Shown in pieces: positions 24,003-31,420 of a DNA stretch of 32,766 bases. The number at the start of each line of letters is the position of its first letter. Within the stretch, counting starts at the first letter, position 1. The stretch spans positions 1 through 32,766 of IMG/VR virus record IMGVR_UViG_3300021961_000350; one strand, given 5' to 3'. The notes beneath the pieces were generated by a model. That model saw only the letters and a list, made by a program, of their open reading frames with translations, ran no database searches and had not been told where the DNA came from. Position numbers and translations under genes: made by a program. The stretch comes from a virus.

Positions 24003-24596
24003 ATGAGTAGACCATTTCCTCAAAACCATCAGTATTTACCTGGTAGTGCAAGATTTGTAAATAACGATAAAGACACTATAGAGATATTATCAATACCTAT
24101 AGAACGAAACGAAAATGGAGAAACAAGAGCATTTTCTTCAGTAATGCCTGCTGACCCTAATCACCCTCCGTTTCAATGGGTATTAGAAAATTGTGATGAT
24201 TTAGATAACATACATGCAAATACATTTCGTTGGATAAGAGACCAAAGATATGCGTATGAGCAACAAGTTATGGAAATTGCAAAGCAAGAAGGTTTAATTT
24301 TTACATCAGGTCTTGCAGATGTACGTTCTTATAAATCATTTTTAGAATCTTTATTTAAACCTTTTGACGAAACAAGAGAAGCAGATTTGAATAATTTATT
24401 TTCTATAAAATTAGAATTGTTTGAAATGCCTAATATTCGTCAAAATGAAAATTCAGATTTAAAGAAAGCATTAAGACGTGCTGAAACACCACTTGATGTT
24501 ATAAGGGCGGCAATTGATATTCATCTTGATAATCTTGAAACTGGTCTTGAAATTGTGGAAGAAGATACTTCTGATACCAACCAGGACTCTGCATAG
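24003..24596 (+). CDS. Conserved probable structural protein inside the island
   Basis: This 197-residue protein has the segments NHQYLPGSARFVNNDKDTIE, ILSIPIERNENGE, AFSSVMPADPNHPPFQWVLE and CDDLDNIHANTFRWIRDQR. I recall a protein with the same sequence order in marine T4-like phages, annotated as virion structural, with SARF and FSSVMPADP as its marks. It is soluble, acidic at the C-terminus (EIVEEDTSDTNQDSA) and mostly helical. It has its own late promoter and a strong AAGGAG Shine-Dalgarno, unlike most island genes. It stands alone between two minus-strand glycosyltransferase groups and its last 98 bases overlap the convergent gene. It appears to be the core gene around which the accessory genes gathered. 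Confidence 0.65.
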   Translation: MSRPFPQNHQYLPGSARFVNNDKDTIEILSIPIERNENGETRAFSSVMPADPNHPPFQWVLENCDDLDNIHANTFRWIRDQRYAYEQQVMEIAKQEGLIFTSGLADVRSYKSFLESLFKPFDETREADLNNLFSIKLELFEMPNIRQNENSDLKKALRRAETPLDVIRAAIDIHLDNLETGLEIVEEDTSDTNQDSA

Positions 24597-25110
24597 ATTT
24601 ATATCGTTGATTAAATAAGTATACACTAAATTCTCTCTCGTCATGTATTGTTTGATAAGAACATACACCGCCATATTCAAAATGATTATAGTCATGGTTC
24701 TCGTGTAAGTATTGGTCTATGCCTTTATGATACTTAACCATATAGTAATCAGGTTTTTCCATAAAGTCTTTGTATATAAATGATTTGTTACCATACCAAG
24801 ATATAATAGAACTATTAATTGGTGTATGATGTGTAGGACGCCACCATGCGAATATAACACATAATGCTTGTGATATAAACTTGTTACAGTCGCCACGAAT
24901 AATCACATCTAGGTCAAAGTATATGTTATAATCTTCTGTAAATTGTTCAAAGATTTGCAGTTTGTTAAATACACCATCGTGTCTATCTTCAGTTATAACA
25001 TTGAACGTATCATACTCTAAACCTGAGAAGTTGTCAAGCATATATTTTAAATTGTCAACATAGATTGGGTGATACTTATCACCAGTACAAACACATATTA
25101 TATTAAGCAT
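24499..25110 (-). CDS. GT-A glycosyltransferase-like protein, short
   Basis: This 203-residue protein has an MLNIICVCTGDKY strand, FNVITEDRHDG, then YNIYFDLDVIIRG with D-x-D (Asp66, Asp68), and FAWWRPTHHTPINSS, where GT-A enzymes continue into the donor-binding loop. It ends with FNQRYKSMQSPGWYQ and a Gln/Asp-rich tail. It is short for a glycosyltransferase, but the nucleotide-binding half looks complete. It is the last gene of a four-gene minus-strand operon led by two radical SAM genes, overlapping the gene before it by eight bases. Its last 98 bases, coding the low-complexity tail, are antisense to the end of the gene at 24003. Substrate unknown. Confidence 0.6.
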   Translation of the reverse strand: MLNIICVCTGDKYHPIYVDNLKYMLDNFSGLEYDTFNVITEDRHDGVFNKLQIFEQFTEDYNIYFDLDVIIRGDCNKFISQALCVIFAWWRPTHHTPINSSIISWYGNKSFIYKDFMEKPDYYMVKYHKGIDQYLHENHDYNHFEYGGVCSYQTIHDEREFSVYLFNQRYKSMQSPGWYQKYLLPQFQDQFQDYQDEYQLPPL

Positions 25111-25843
25111 GCCAGTGGTCTCTTATCCATTTATATCTTTCAGTCATAATATAATTATCTTGATTCGCAAAGTGTATTATTTTTAAATTAGAATTTATTT
25201 CATCACCCATGATTTGAAATTCTTCATTAAAACTATCTCTATACAATTCATTATAAGTTAGATTCTGTTCAAATATTTTTGACCATTTACCAACCCATTT
25301 ACCTGGCATCATAGTAATCTTTACATCTTGTTCTATACAATTATCTTCTACAAAATTCTGCTCACCAAAGTATTTGAAATGTACAACAAGAGTGTTGTAG
25401 TAATGTAATTGCCATTTAACAGGGTCTTCTAAATATTTTTTCCATATAAAATCTAAACTGCCTGCTTTGAATTTATACCATCCGCCATTGATAGTTGTGT
25501 GGGGACTTTTGTTCCACCATTTGTTGTATGACACTAATTCGTTTTCTTCTACTGGCCAATTGACCATCTCTGTAATATTACTTACAATTAGTTGGTCAAT
25601 ATCCATAACTATGATATCACCCTCACCAGTAAAGTCCTTATCAAAGAATTGTAGTTTATACCAATGCTCTTTTATAATACCGTCTTGTTTAAGTGGTATT
25701 ACTCTGTCTGCGAGAACTTTACTATCACTATAACACACAAACTCAAAGTCAACATCACAATGTTTCTTTAGTGAGTTATAGAGATTCGCAACATAGTCTG
25801 TACTGTATTTGCCCTCGTAATATAAACAGAATATCTTAATCAT
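25103..25843 (-). CDS. GT-A glycosyltransferase-like protein
   Basis: This 246-residue protein begins MIKIFCLYYEGKYSTDYVANL and has DFEFVCYSD, HWYKLQFFD and GDIIVMDIDQLIVSNI, in which D-I-D (Asp81, Asp83) is the metal-binding motif. The NGGWYKFKAGSLDFIW segment near residues 119-134 fits the donor-side loop. Near the C-terminus, KIIHFANQDNY resembles the I-x-H-F metal ligand seen at the end of GT8-like enzymes. It overlaps the upstream radical SAM gene by four bases (ATGA) and the next gene by eight, so all four proteins are made together. No signal or membrane segment is seen, so it works in the cytoplasm. Sugar donor and acceptor are not predictable. Confidence 0.65.
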   Translation of the reverse strand: MIKIFCLYYEGKYSTDYVANLYNSLKKHCDVDFEFVCYSDSKVLADRVIPLKQDGIIKEHWYKLQFFDKDFTGEGDIIVMDIDQLIVSNITEMVNWPVEENELVSYNKWWNKSPHTTINGGWYKFKAGSLDFIWKKYLEDPVKWQLHYYNTLVVHFKYFGEQNFVEDNCIEQDVKITMMPGKWVGKWSKIFEQNLTYNELYRDSFNEEFQIMGDEINSNLKIIHFANQDNYIMTERYKWIRDHWHA

Positions 25844-26895
25844 TTTTCTGATAACCTTTGAAGTTTATTAAATGATTCACCTTTATTGCTACAGTACTTT
25901 ACGCATTGTTTTACAGGACTTTTTGATAACCAACTTTCTGGAAGTGTGTCATTAAACCAATCACTCTCTTCAAGTATCTGTTCAAGAGGTTTTAAAAATA
26001 TATTATTATCTTTTTCTTGTTTTTTATACTCTAACATAGTTTCGCCATTGAACACTTGTGGTCCAAATTGATAATAATTATTTGCAAGGTAACAACAAGG
26101 TAAAACTTGACCATCAGGGTTAACTAACACTTTTCTTAGTTCTAACCATTTACACGATATACAATTACTATTATTTTTTTTCTTTTGTGTTTTTAACACT
26201 ACACCATCTATTTGTTCAGGTAATTTATCTGCATATTCTAAAGTATACTTTGAACCATCAGGATTTGTATATTCAAAATATCTGTCTTTTTCAGATAATC
26301 TATCAGACCAGATGTAACTATGACCACTAGCACCATTCTTTAAACACATTTCTTTTATTTCTTGAAGGTCATTTTGATTATGTTTAAACACAATTGTTTG
26401 AGCAACAACTTCTGCTTCAGTCATAGATAAAGATTTCATATTCTCAAGAACTTTGTCCAAGTCTGTGAATTTTCTGTATAATTGGTGTTGATGTTTATCT
26501 TTACCATCTACACCAAAAACTACTCTTAATCTGTCACCGCATAATACACCTAAATCCCACCACCATTTTTCATCACGAATACTACCATTTGTATTAATTA
26601 TGATAATAGTTTTTTGTAGATTGTTTTTTGTTTCTTCAACAATATATTTACATATTTGAAATATATCTTTATTCATTATAGGGTCACCCCAAGTACCACA
26701 TATCTGAAATATACTTGTTAGTTTTAATGTACTAGGTCTGTATGCTTTTTTAAAATCATCAAGAGACCAACTGATTAAAGGTAACCAGTCTGCTTTTTTA
26801 AGACCATCTGGATTTGTTCTATGACATTGAGGACAACCTGCATTACAATGCGTTGTTATATCTGCAAATATATCAAAGTACTTTTTAGGCCACAT
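25840..26895 (-). CDS. Radical SAM protein with SPASM-like C-terminus
   Basis: This 351-residue radical SAM enzyme has its iron-sulfur cluster motif C-x3-C-x2-C at Cys17, Cys21 and Cys24 (THCNAGCPQCHRT), followed by the GTWGDP loop (residues 67-72), which stands in for the GGEP motif that binds SAM. A second cysteine set (Cys245, Cys248, Cys267, Cys268, Cys331, Cys335, with NPDGQVLPCCY) is of the SPASM type, which holds extra clusters in enzymes that modify peptides, proteins or sugars. It overlaps the preceding radical SAM gene by 11 bases and the following glycosyltransferase by four. No precursor peptide is seen beside it. The target is unknown; a peptide, protein or sugar substrate is possible. 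Confidence 0.8.
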   Translation of the reverse strand: MWPKKYFDIFADITTHCNAGCPQCHRTNPDGLKKADWLPLISWSLDDFKKAYRPSTLKLTSIFQICGTWGDPIMNKDIFQICKYIVEETKNNLQKTIIIINTNGSIRDEKWWWDLGVLCGDRLRVVFGVDGKDKHQHQLYRKFTDLDKVLENMKSLSMTEAEVVAQTIVFKHNQNDLQEIKEMCLKNGASGHSYIWSDRLSEKDRYFEYTNPDGSKYTLEYADKLPEQIDGVVLKTQKKKNNSNCISCKWLELRKVLVNPDGQVLPCCYLANNYYQFGPQVFNGETMLEYKKQEKDNNIFLKPLEQILEESDWFNDTLPESWLSKSPVKQCVKYCSNKGESFNKLQRLSEK

Positions 26896-28021
26896 TAAAG
26901 ATGCTCCGAAAATCTATTTTACGGTGTTTAGATAAACTCAAACAATAGTTCATTGCTTGTTGATATTCTTCTTCATTATATTCTTTGGACAATTCTCCTT
27001 TTACCATATCATACATTACATTTGAGTATTTGTCAAGTAATTCTTGTTTATTTTTAATATTTTTACAAGACAACATTGACGGATTTGTTACGACAGTTTC
27101 AAAATTGACAGTAAGATTAAAATTATCTTTGTAGTAATTATAGATTTCTGTTAAATCATTTACATTTAAAATACTAACAGTACAATCAATACCAGATATT
27201 ATGTGATGTGCTTCTTTTAAATTTCTTTCAAATTCTTCAACGTCTATAGGATATCTTATCCAACTTAACTTTTTTTGATAGTGGTCTGAAGATACATCAA
27301 TGAACAAAGACTTAAATTTATTTGTTATATCAAACACACTATAATTTTTATAATGTAATTTTGTTAAATTTGATTGAAAACGAATAGTAATATCTTTTGC
27401 GTTCTCATCTGGTATTCTGTCCATAATTTCCCACATACGAGATATGATTACAGGTTCACCGCCTATGAATCTTATGCTATTGACTTTATCAATATTTTGT
27501 ATTATATTATCAACTATCTCATCAAATCTTTTTGTACCTAAATTTTTAGGACTATCATCAAAAGAGTAACCTATACCCGGAACAGGTTCTTCTTTGTTTT
27601 TCCATAGTTTGTCTATACCAGATTCTTTGAGTTCTTGTCGTCTAAATGATGAATTATATGGTATACACATATAACAACCTAAATTACAATGCGAACCACC
27701 AATACGAAGTTTTAAATCTATTTTGTCAACTGTCGATTTTTGTTTATAGTATTTGTTATATTTTTCAGTTCTTGGAGACAATTTTCCTGCATCTTCAAGT
27801 TTATAACAATACTCACAACCTTGAACACGTTTACCTTCCATCATATCCTGACGAATTTGTTCCATCTCGTCAGACATAAAATAGTCAAAAGGTAATGTGT
27901 TTATTGCGTTGTACTTTTCAATAGATTTATTATTTGTTGCAAAACAACAAAGTCTATATTTTGAGGCGTTATCACTATAAATTTCATTAAAGGGATAGGC
28001 GCAGTACTTATTTTCTGCCAT
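26885..28021 (-). CDS. Radical SAM protein with N-terminal twitch-type cysteine domain
   Basis: This 378-residue protein has cysteines ahead of the radical SAM core: Cys7, Cys25, Cys26, Cys69 and Cys72 (KYCAYPFNEIY, YRLCCFAT, GCEYCYK), as in the twitch-type radical SAM proteins where the auxiliary cluster precedes the core. The core motif C-x3-C-x2-C is at Cys112, Cys116 and Cys119 (HCNLGCYMC), and a canonical GGEP is at 187-190 (RFIGGEPVI). Such N-terminal twitch proteins are common in marine phages but their substrates are unknown. It leads the four-gene minus-strand operon. Its start is 64 bases from the divergent radical SAM gene at 28086. A late-like box (TGTAAATA, 28028-28035) ends six bases before its ATG. 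Confidence 0.8.
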   Translation of the reverse strand: MAENKYCAYPFNEIYSDNASKYRLCCFATNNKSIEKYNAINTLPFDYFMSDEMEQIRQDMMEGKRVQGCEYCYKLEDAGKLSPRTEKYNKYYKQKSTVDKIDLKLRIGGSHCNLGCYMCIPYNSSFRRQELKESGIDKLWKNKEEPVPGIGYSFDDSPKNLGTKRFDEIVDNIIQNIDKVNSIRFIGGEPVIISRMWEIMDRIPDENAKDITIRFQSNLTKLHYKNYSVFDITNKFKSLFIDVSSDHYQKKLSWIRYPIDVEEFERNLKEAHHIISGIDCTVSILNVNDLTEIYNYYKDNFNLTVNFETVVTNPSMLSCKNIKNKQELLDKYSNVMYDMVKGELSKEYNEEEYQQAMNYCLSLSKHRKIDFRSIFNVA

Positions 28022-28029
28022 AATAAATA

Positions 28030-28058
28030 TTTACAAATTATATAATTTATGTTATAAT
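28030..28058 (+). promoter_or_regulatory. Sigma-70-like promoter (TTTACA-17-TATAAT) for the plus-strand island operon
   Basis: TTTACA (28030-28035) and TATAAT (28053-28058) are separated by exactly 17 bases, one mismatch from a perfect host vegetative promoter. An AAGGAG Shine-Dalgarno (28075-28080) follows, five bases before the ATG at 28086. No perfect late box serves this gene. The region is very AT-rich, so chance matches are likely. A second TATAAT lies at 28041-28046 within a palindrome. Confidence 0.5.
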
Positions 28059-28085
28059 TATATATAATGATTATAAGGAGTTTAA

Positions 28086-29057
28086 ATGTTACCTATTAAA
28101 AAGGCAGTTATAGAAGTATGTGGCGCCTGTAACTATAAGTGTCAGATGTGTCCGCATTCATTTGATGGTGGTCGTGAAAGACCATTTCGTCAGATGATGA
28201 ACTATCAAATGTATCTTAATATATTAGACCAATTGATAGATTCAGAAGTTGAAGAAATATATCTTGAAGGCTCTGGTGAACCTGGTATGAATAAGAAACT
28301 TCCAAGTTTTATAGAAGCAGGACACGAACGAGGATTTAAAATGTCTTTTATCACAAACGGTTCTTTAATGCAAGGACAGTTTATGAAAGATATTGTAGAT
28401 GCAGGTCTACACTTTGCACGATTCTCTGTTACTGGTTACAATCGTGAAAAGTATAAAGAGTGGATGTCCGAAGATAATCTTGATATGATTATTAAGAACG
28501 CAAACGATATGATTGCATATATCAAAGAATCAGGTTCAGATGCAACGATTGGTTCATATCATCTTGTATTAGATAATGATAATCAAGAATATGAGATAGA
28601 ACAGTATCAAAAGAACTTTATTAATAAGGTGCCTGGTATCAAGGCGTCTATATGGCGTATGCACAATTGGTCAGGTGTCTATGATGAAATTACTTGGCGT
28701 AAAAAGAAGTCAGTCAGACGTTCTTGTGGTAGACCATTCTCACCTGATATTATTATTCGTGCTGGTGGTAATGATGGTAAGAAAGGTGCAGTTGTTCCGT
28801 GTTGTATGGTACTTGGTCAAGATAGTAAAGCAGTTCTTGGTCACTTATCAGAAAATACCATTGAAGAAATATACAATGGTGAAGCATACGAACATTTAAG
28901 AAAAATGCATAGAGAACATAGATTTGATGAAGTACCATATTGTAAAGGTTGTGATATGTTATACGACACACCAGAAGCAATGGTATGGTCAAACTTTGAA
29001 ACATCTTACCATGTATTAACAGGTGGATTATTTGATATGAGGGAGTTCAGACTATAA
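28086..29057 (+). CDS. Radical SAM/SPASM protein
   Basis: This 323-residue radical SAM enzyme carries C-x3-C-x2-C at Cys15, Cys19 and Cys22 (ACNYKCQMCPHS) and GSGEP at 62-66 in the SAM-binding position. The C-terminal SPASM part has Cys214, Cys239, Cys240, Cys286 and Cys289 (RRSCGRPF, VVPCCMVLG, YCKGCD), which would bind extra iron-sulfur clusters. SPASM enzymes act on peptides, proteins, sugars or similar; this one lacks a nearby precursor peptide. It heads a five-gene plus-strand operon of paralogues and an oxygenase. It has the strongest Shine-Dalgarno in the island (AAGGAG) and looks more evenly coded than the genes after it. It is divergent from the twitch radical SAM gene, suggesting joint control. 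Confidence 0.8.
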   Translation: MLPIKKAVIEVCGACNYKCQMCPHSFDGGRERPFRQMMNYQMYLNILDQLIDSEVEEIYLEGSGEPGMNKKLPSFIEAGHERGFKMSFITNGSLMQGQFMKDIVDAGLHFARFSVTGYNREKYKEWMSEDNLDMIIKNANDMIAYIKESGSDATIGSYHLVLDNDNQEYEIEQYQKNFINKVPGIKASIWRMHNWSGVYDEITWRKKKSVRRSCGRPFSPDIIIRAGGNDGKKGAVVPCCMVLGQDSKAVLGHLSENTIEEIYNGEAYEHLRKMHREHRFDEVPYCKGCDMLYDTPEAMVWSNFETSYHVLTGGLFDMREFRL

Positions 29058-29950
29058 AATATATCGATACATTATGTATTAATTGTGAGATGTCTAACAG
29101 TGGTTGGGAAATAGCACAATTAAATAGTTCGCACGTTATAAGAATGGACATTGGTCAATATCATTCTTATACTGTCTTTATTAGTTTATTTGGTGAAGTA
29201 TTTCATATAGCACAACAGTTACAATCAGAAGGTATATTAGACAGGCCTTATAAAGTTGCAGTCGTCATTCCTAAAATAGAATCATATAAAAATAGAGAAC
29301 CTGAAGATAATTTGACACGAATGAAGTTTATTTTAAACAAGTTTGTTCCTCCAGATTTTGGAATAGCAATTACTTTCTATGAGCATTGGCAAGAAAAAAA
29401 GGTTATTAAACCATTTGGAGCACATTGGGTTTGGCCATATAAAGATAGATGGGATAGAAAAAAATGTGAAGATTATGTTGTACTACAAGATATAACAGGT
29501 TTAGATAATGATTGGCGATATACAGATATAGAAGGAACTCATAATAGAATTAAAAAAGAATTAGATACTCTTTCTATTGATTATAAAATACTTGGTTATA
29601 AAAATACAGTAGAAGAATTATATTTTACATTGTTAAATGCAAAATTACTTTTAGCACCACCAGGTAGTTCTTATTGTATTGCCGCTGGTTTAGGATTGCC
29701 AACATTAGGATTTGGACACAATTGGTTGACAGTAACAGATAATTATGTTATGAAAAAACCGATGGGAACAAAAGAATTAATACCTGTATTATATACTGGG
29801 TGGGGAAATTGGTCGCAAAATGATACTAAGATTGTACACTTTGATAAAGAAAATGGATTACATAACAGACCTCAAAGCAATACGATAAATATAGGTAAAT
29901 TTGAAACTGATAGAGATTATGAAATTTTAAGAAAAAAAATTATGGAGTAA
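29054..29950 (+). CDS. GT-B-like island protein, paralogue 1 (probable ATA start)
   Basis: This codes for 298 residues if it starts at ATA 29054; the first ATG is at 29090. The extra 12 codons read I/M-KYIDTLCINCE, matching MKYIKTLYINTE of the paralogue at 30479, and GAGGGAG (29039-29045) sits eight bases before the ATA. The C-terminal half has LLLAPPGSSYCIAAGLGLPT (about residues 198-217), the Gly-rich donor-binding pattern of GT-B enzymes such as heptosyltransferases. The N-terminal part has GAHWVWPYKDRWD, shared by the paralogues. It ends NIGKFETDRDYEIL, shared with copy 2. It is the second gene of the operon and overlaps the radical SAM stop (ATAA). Glycosyltransferase activity is possible but not certain. 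Confidence 0.55.
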   Translation: MKYIDTLCINCEMSNSGWEIAQLNSSHVIRMDIGQYHSYTVFISLFGEVFHIAQQLQSEGILDRPYKVAVVIPKIESYKNREPEDNLTRMKFILNKFVPPDFGIAITFYEHWQEKKVIKPFGAHWVWPYKDRWDRKKCEDYVVLQDITGLDNDWRYTDIEGTHNRIKKELDTLSIDYKILGYKNTVEELYFTLLNAKLLLAPPGSSYCIAAGLGLPTLGFGHNWLTVTDNYVMKKPMGTKELIPVLYTGWGNWSQNDTKIVHFDKENGLHNRPQSNTINIGKFETDRDYEILRKKIME

Positions 29951-29954
29951 AATT

Positions 29955-30479
29955 ATGTGGCAATATGAAGTCGTTGATGACTATTTAGATAAAAAAACAT
30001 TTGATTCTTTTATAGAAGATTTAAGAGGTGTAAAATTAGAAGATAATGAAGTTTATAGAAGATTCTTTACTTATGACCCAACACCACAAATTGCAGAGTT
30101 AGTTAATAAATTTGAAATAAAAAGACCTTGTAATAATTATAAAAAATTAATACACTATGCAGTAACACCTGCTAATTTTTTTCACAAAGAACATTATGAA
30201 GCAGATTTTAAAATAATGTCTGCAATTGTTTATTTAAGTCCAGAAAAAAATATCGGTACAACTTTAGTTGATTATAGAACACCTGGCCCAAACGAGGGTG
30301 ATTTGTATGAAAAAATTACATTAGATTGGAAACCAAATCGTATGATGACTTTCTGTGGTCTAGATGATATCACTTGGCATTACTACGAATCAACAGATGT
30401 TCGATTTACATATAATTATTTTTTAGTTGACCCAGATAAAATACAAAGTGATGAATGGAAACAACATCTTATTGATTAA
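29955..30479 (+). CDS. 2-oxoglutarate/Fe(II) oxygenase-like protein
   Basis: This 174-residue protein has the order of a small prolyl-hydroxylase-type dioxygenase: HKEHYEADFKIMSAIVYLSP with a likely metal pair at His80 and Glu82 (an H-x-E motif; His77 and Glu79 are an alternative), GTTLVDYR, LDWKPNRMMTFCGL, distal ligand His142 in WHYYES, and Arg150 in VRFTYNYF, where the 2-oxoglutarate carboxylate binds. Similar proteins are common in marine T4-like phages. It lies between two paralogous GT-B-like genes, four bases after the first and one base overlapping the second (TAATG), so the three act together. It could hydroxylate a sugar, peptide or protein residue before glycosylation. Confidence 0.65.
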   Translation: MWQYEVVDDYLDKKTFDSFIEDLRGVKLEDNEVYRRFFTYDPTPQIAELVNKFEIKRPCNNYKKLIHYAVTPANFFHKEHYEADFKIMSAIVYLSPEKNIGTTLVDYRTPGPNEGDLYEKITLDWKPNRMMTFCGLDDITWHYYESTDVRFTYNYFLVDPDKIQSDEWKQHLID

Positions 30480-31420
30480 TGAAATATATTAAAACATTAT
30501 ATATTAATACTGAATCAACAGGTGAAAGAAATGATTTATCATCTTCGTATGTAGAAATATTACCATACTTTCATCATCATGCATATAACTGGTCTGTATA
30601 TGTTTTAGGAAAAGTATTTTTTTTATCTGAAAGATTACAAAGTTCAGGAATATTAGATGGTCCTTATAAAGTTTCTATAATATTTCCTACAATAGAAAAA
30701 TTTAAAGAGTCTGATAGTGAAACTAATTTAGAAAGATGGGAATTTATATGTAATAATTTTTTACCTCCTAGTAAAGGAATAATTATTTCTTTTTATAATC
30801 AAGAAAAAGATGTAGAAGATAAGACAATAGATTTTCACGGTGCATGGTATAATTGGCCATACAAAGATAAATGGCAATGGAGTTTAAATGAGAAACAAGA
30901 TTATGTTGTAATTCAAGAAGTAGAAGAAGCAATTGTTGGGAAATATAAAAACTATGTAGATAATAGTTTAAAACATTTTAGGTATTATAATTTAGGAGAG
31001 ATATATAATAGAATTATAAAAGAATTAGAAGTATGCGGAATAAAATATAAAATTATAAATTATAAAACTTCAGTAGAAGAAACTTTTACTTTATTATCAA
31101 AATGTAAAATGTATCTTACTTATACAGGTGGTGCAATATATCTTGCTGGAGGAATGAATGTTCCTACATATTCTTTTGGTGATAATCCTTGGGCATCGAT
31201 AGAAAAAACTCCTATCAATATGCCTTTAGGTTGGGAATTCACAAAGAAAAGATTTACTGATTCTCTTTGGGGTAGACTTCATGTAACCCCATGGAAAGTT
31301 TTTCATTATAATAAAGAAATGGGTGTTCATCAAACAAGTCAAAAATATATAACAAATATAGGTAAATTTGAAACTGAAGAAGAACGAAATATATTAATGG
31401 ATATATTAATGAAATTATGA
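30479..31420 (+). CDS. GT-B-like island protein, paralogue 2
   Basis: This 313-residue protein opens MKYIKTLYINTE, then SSSYVEILPYF, GPYKVSIIFPTIE (the paralogue has RPYKVAVVIPKIE), GAWYNWPYKDKWQW and YTGGAIYLAGGMNVPT at about 215-230, the GT-B-like donor motif. It ends YITNIGKFETEEERNIL, shared with copy 1. Between residues 100 and 170 it differs freely. Lys is frequent and the DNA is more AT-rich than around it. It overlaps the oxygenase stop by one base and the third paralogue by four bases (ATGA). The repeat arrangement suggests tandem duplication with the oxygenase gene inserted between copies. Enzyme class is inferred, not shown. Confidence 0.5.
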   Translation: MKYIKTLYINTESTGERNDLSSSYVEILPYFHHHAYNWSVYVLGKVFFLSERLQSSGILDGPYKVSIIFPTIEKFKESDSETNLERWEFICNNFLPPSKGIIISFYNQEKDVEDKTIDFHGAWYNWPYKDKWQWSLNEKQDYVVIQEVEEAIVGKYKNYVDNSLKHFRYYNLGEIYNRIIKELEVCGIKYKIINYKTSVEETFTLLSKCKMYLTYTGGAIYLAGGMNVPTYSFGDNPWASIEKTPINMPLGWEFTKKRFTDSLWGRLHVTPWKVFHYNKEMGVHQTSQKYITNIGKFETEEERNILMDILMKL

